Shown here: piece by piece, positions 61,833-64,000 of the stretch
How positions within the stretch are numbered: the stretch's first letter is position 1
How the letters are laid out: every line of letters begins with the position of its first letter
DNA from: Companilactobacillus ginsenosidimutans
GTDB taxonomy: Bacteria > Bacillota > Bacilli > Lactobacillales > Lactobacillaceae
DNA: 64,000 nucleotides
Reading direction: 5' to 3'
NCBI RefSeq assembly: GCF_001050475.1
Contig: NZ_CP012034.1
Span: 1,178,001 to 1,242,000, forward strand
Notes under the pieces: model-generated
Told to the model about the DNA's origin: nothing
The model's input: only the letters and a program-made list of their open reading frames with translations
The model's database searches: none
Program-made: the position numbers and the translations under genes

Positions 61833-62504
61833 ATGATTAAGACAATTATTTTCGATTTTAATGGGACGATGATTTTTGACTCCCAACTACAACATCAGGC
61901 TTGGGAGATGACTTTGAGCAAAGAATTCAAGCACCGGATGACCGAAGAAGAATTTCAAAACCAAATTTGTGGACGTAACAATAAATATACGTTCAACTAT
62001 TTTGCTGACCACAAATTAAAAGATTCAACTGTCGATAACTACTCTCAAGCCAAGGAAATCATATATCGTAAAATTTGTCTTTCTCGGCCTGAATCATTCA
62101 AATTAGTCAAAGGCTTGCCAGATTTTCTTGATCATTGCATCGAAAATAACATTAACATTAATATTGCCACCGCCTCAGAAATGTATAATGTTGAATTCTT
62201 CTTCAAACATCTTCATTTAGAGAAATGGTTTGATATCAACAAGGTCGTGGCAAATGATGGTACTCTTCCTGGAAAACCAGAACCTGATATGTTTTTGCAG
62301 GCAATTAAAAATGTTGATGGTGAGCCAAATACTACAATGATTTTTGAAGATTCATTGACTGGATTAAAAGGAGCACACAATGCCAAAGTTGCCGAGACCA
62401 TAATGGTTAACGATCCAGATGAACCAAATATTGCCCTCCCCTCCGAATTAATTATCGCTCGTCGAATTCAAAATTTTGAAAATATGTACACTGTCGTTGT
62501 ATAA
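61833..62504 (+). CDS. HAD-superfamily hydrolase (beta-phosphoglucomutase-like)
   Basis: A 223-residue subfamily IA hydrolase. Motif I is DFNGTMIFDS, so the usual second Asp of D-x-D is Asn. Motif II is in NINIATASEM, Lys in GKPEPDMFLQ and the acidic motif in MIFEDSLTGLKGA. The fold and cap resemble sugar-phosphate phosphatases and beta-PGM; loss of the acid/base Asp would favour slow or different chemistry. The start at 61833 follows TGGAGGGCGCCA. A perfect cre site lies just upstream. Confidence 0.82.
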   Translation: MIKTIIFDFNGTMIFDSQLQHQAWEMTLSKEFKHRMTEEEFQNQICGRNNKYTFNYFADHKLKDSTVDNYSQAKEIIYRKICLSRPESFKLVKGLPDFLDHCIENNININIATASEMYNVEFFFKHLHLEKWFDINKVVANDGTLPGKPEPDMFLQAIKNVDGEPNTTMIFEDSLTGLKGAHNAKVAETIMVNDPDEPNIALPSELIIARRIQNFENMYTVVV

Positions 62505-62511
62505 GCTACTA

Positions 62512-62543
62512 GAAAAGGGATATCCAAACGGATATCCCTTTAT
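62512..62543. terminator. Bidirectional terminator
   Basis: AAGGGATATCC-AAAC-GGATATCCCTT lies between the convergent HAD and arsC genes. Confidence 0.88.
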
Positions 62544-62548
62544 TGTTA

Positions 62549-62950
62549 CTATTTAATTGTTAAAACTAAATCTTTAATTTGATCTCTGACATCCCTAAAG
62601 GCGCCAAGAATTTCTTCATCAGTACCAGTTGCTTGAGCAGGATCAGGAAGTGGCCAGTGCAGTGCCTTGGTCTTTGAAGGCAAAGCAGGACATTTGTCTC
62701 GTGCATCTCCACAGAGAGTTACAACTAAGTCACAATTTTTTAAAAACTCAGGGTCAATCAATTTGGAAGTCTGATTCGAAATATCAATTCCAATTTCTGA
62801 CATAACTTTCACAGCATTCGGATTTAGACCGTGAACTTCAACTCCGGCACTACTAACAATCCATTCATCACCCAAATATTTGTGGCCAAATCCTTCAGCT
62901 ATTTGGCTGCGGCACGAATTTCCAGTACATAAAAAATAAATTTGTTTCAT
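62549..62950 (-). CDS. arsC: ArsC, thioredoxin-linked arsenate reductase
   Basis: Reduces arsenate to arsenite. The 133-residue protein has the low-molecular-weight-phosphatase loop CTGNSCRS (Cys8) and the redox pair Cys80 and Cys87 in [11 protein letters not shown], matching the Cys10/82/89 triad of the thioredoxin-coupled class with a 2-residue offset. No arsB/arsR/acr3 neighbours, so it stands alone. ATG preceded by AGGAACCTGAA. Confidence 0.92.
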   Translation of the reverse strand: MKQIYFLCTGNSCRSQIAEGFGHKYLGDEWIVSSAGVEVHGLNPNAVKVMSEIGIDISNQTSKLIDPEFLKNCDLVVTLCGDARDKCPALPSKTKALHWPLPDPAQATGTDEEILGAFRDVRDQIKDLVLTIK

Positions 62951-62973
62951 TTCAGGTTCCTACTTTCGAGTTG

Positions 62974-63711
62974 TTAATCATAAATAGCATGTAAAGTGTT
63001 GATATCGTTCTGCGTCAAAGCAGTCATCCCTTTATCCATCGGATACATGACTGATTGAGGATCTTTACTGTGTCCAAGTCCCAGCGCATGGCCTAGCTCA
63101 TGCGTTGCAACAGCTTGAGAAATTGCTTCATCTGGATATTGTAAATTAATTAGTGCGCGTCCATGATTGTAACTACTAATTGATGATTTGAAAATTTCCG
63201 GTCCACCTTTACCCAACTCTTCAGTGGATTGTTGTACATCGGGATCATCTTCAGTTGTATAATAAGTTGAAAATACAACAGTATTTTGCCCCGCTTCACC
63301 AGTTCCTGGAACAAGTTTTACAATTCCAGTATTGTTGTATGTAGCAATTGCCAGAGAGAAAACTTGTTTAACGGAATTAGGAGTTCCTTCGGCAAAACTA
63401 TAGTAGTAAGTATTTGCTAATGGAACACCCTTCACAATTGATTCTATAGGAGTTGTCGAGTTGGACAGATCCTGTTGATTGGTTTTCTTCTTAATAATTT
63501 CTTGCTGGCTAGATTCAGCCACTAGCTTTCCATTAAGTGATTTAGGCAAATATTTCGCCAATTCACTCGACAAGGTATTTTCGATTTTCCCAAAGCTTGA
63601 GAAATTGAGTTTTTGTTGTTCGACCAACGGCATCCATTTCGGATAAGTCGCTAGTTCGAATATCAATACGCCAAAAATCAATATTCCCAGTAAATTTTTA
63701 AAATGACGCAT
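62974..63711 (-). CDS. Secreted matrixin-like (M10) zinc metalloprotease
   Basis: A 245-residue protein with an N-terminal membrane anchor or signal (LLGILIFGVLIFELATYP). The catalytic zinc motif HELGHALGLGH is at about 204-214, and the Met-turn Met in SVMYPM is near 222. A Ser/Thr/Gln-rich linker separates anchor and catalytic domain. Likely cell-surface proteolysis. It precedes arsC on the same strand by 24 nt, without an evident functional link. Confidence 0.87.
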   Translation of the reverse strand: MRHFKNLLGILIFGVLIFELATYPKWMPLVEQQKLNFSSFGKIENTLSSELAKYLPKSLNGKLVAESSQQEIIKKKTNQQDLSNSTTPIESIVKGVPLANTYYYSFAEGTPNSVKQVFSLAIATYNNTGIVKLVPGTGEAGQNTVVFSTYYTTEDDPDVQQSTEELGKGGPEIFKSSISSYNHGRALINLQYPDEAISQAVATHELGHALGLGHSKDPQSVMYPMDKGMTALTQNDINTLHAIYD

Positions 63712-63788
63712 ATGACTCTCACTTTCATCAGATTATTCATTATTCTGATTATAACTGATTTTTCAGGAAAATATATTTATAAAACAAA

Positions 63789-64000
63789 TTAAGCCAGAGG
63801 TTTTTCCCATGGTTCTTTAGTATTAACGTTTGTTTCGTCAGCCAATTCTTCAAGACGACTAACCTCAAAATTTTTTAGAATTTTATAAATCATGAAAAAT
63901 TTTCTGCATATTATTCTCAATTGAATTTATTTCATCAGAATAACCTTGAAGTTTTTCAGAGAATTTTGAAACCTTACCTTCATCAACATCAGTTTTATAT
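63789..64000 (-). pseudogene. Partial or broken gene at the right edge
   Basis: The frame entering from the right edge reads YKTDVDEGKVSKFSEKLQGY and ends at 63883. An overlapping 34-codon frame (63893-63789, MIYKILKNFEVSRLEELADE) follows in another frame without a ribosome binding site. The second piece may be the original C-terminus displaced by a frameshift. The family is not recognisable from this little sequence. Confidence 0.4.

Noticed and set aside
1..64000. CRISPR array
   Set aside because: No regular 24-40-bp direct repeat with even spacing was found; the repeats present are inverted, hairpin-forming and dispersed.

Overview
The window looks like chromosome from a low-GC Gram-positive of the Lactobacillaceae, most like a Companilactobacillus (the L. 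farciminis/alimentarius type). The clues are AT-rich DNA, strong GGAGG ribosome binding sites, SLAP-type surface repeats, an ECF-type QueT transporter behind a preQ1-II riboswitch, alsS/alsD, and a fumarase - fumarate reductase - DASS cluster. This assignment is inference from gene content. I saw no rRNA, tRNA or CRISPR array.

Region 1 (1-1593) is a thiamine salvage operon on the minus strand (thiM, then thiD running off the left edge) behind a TPP riboswitch and terminator. Region 2 (1594-18091) is a complete type 1 BREX phage-defence locus transcribed right to left: brxA, brxB, brxC, pglX, pglZ, brxL. Between pglX and pglZ lies a convergent cassette on the plus strand: a second pglX without a start or a C-terminus, and a tyrosine recombinase. 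The two pglX copies share long inverted repeats, so the locus looks like an invertible switch for methyltransferase specificity. A terminator hairpin separates brxC from pglX, and the recombinase would become co-directional with the operon only in the flipped state.

Region 3 (18.2-33.4 kb) is accessory: an autoregulated MarR, QueT, a glycosyltransferase / Tad2-like / SDR operon, a SLAP surface protein, a peptide-deformylase-like protein, a VOC protein, a frameshifted FMN reductase, an IS3-family element, an oxidoreductase with a TetR, a cation-efflux transporter and two tandem zinc-ribbon paralogues of unknown function. Region 4 (33.9-50.3 kb) is metabolic: MarR/alsS/alsD (acetoin), a DHA2 exporter, fumC - fumarate reductase - dicarboxylate carrier - LysR (reductive succinate branch), a PemK/MazF-type toxin pair, and LysR/metE/metF (methionine). 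Region 5 (50.3-64 kb) holds TetR with a hydrolase, tandem XRE regulators, a UvrA-like ABC protein, a second MazEF-type pair, glutathione peroxidase, small membrane proteins, an immunity-like protein, a candidate small RNA, an MFS exporter, a GntR-ABC operon, a cre-controlled HAD phosphatase, arsC and a matrixin-like protease.

Scattered between genes are about ten large structured repeats. They have a long outer stem and two or more inner hairpins, and arm sequences differ between copies with compensating changes. An IS3 element is inserted inside one copy with a 3-bp target duplication. These repeats and the invertible BREX switch are the two most notable signals in the window.
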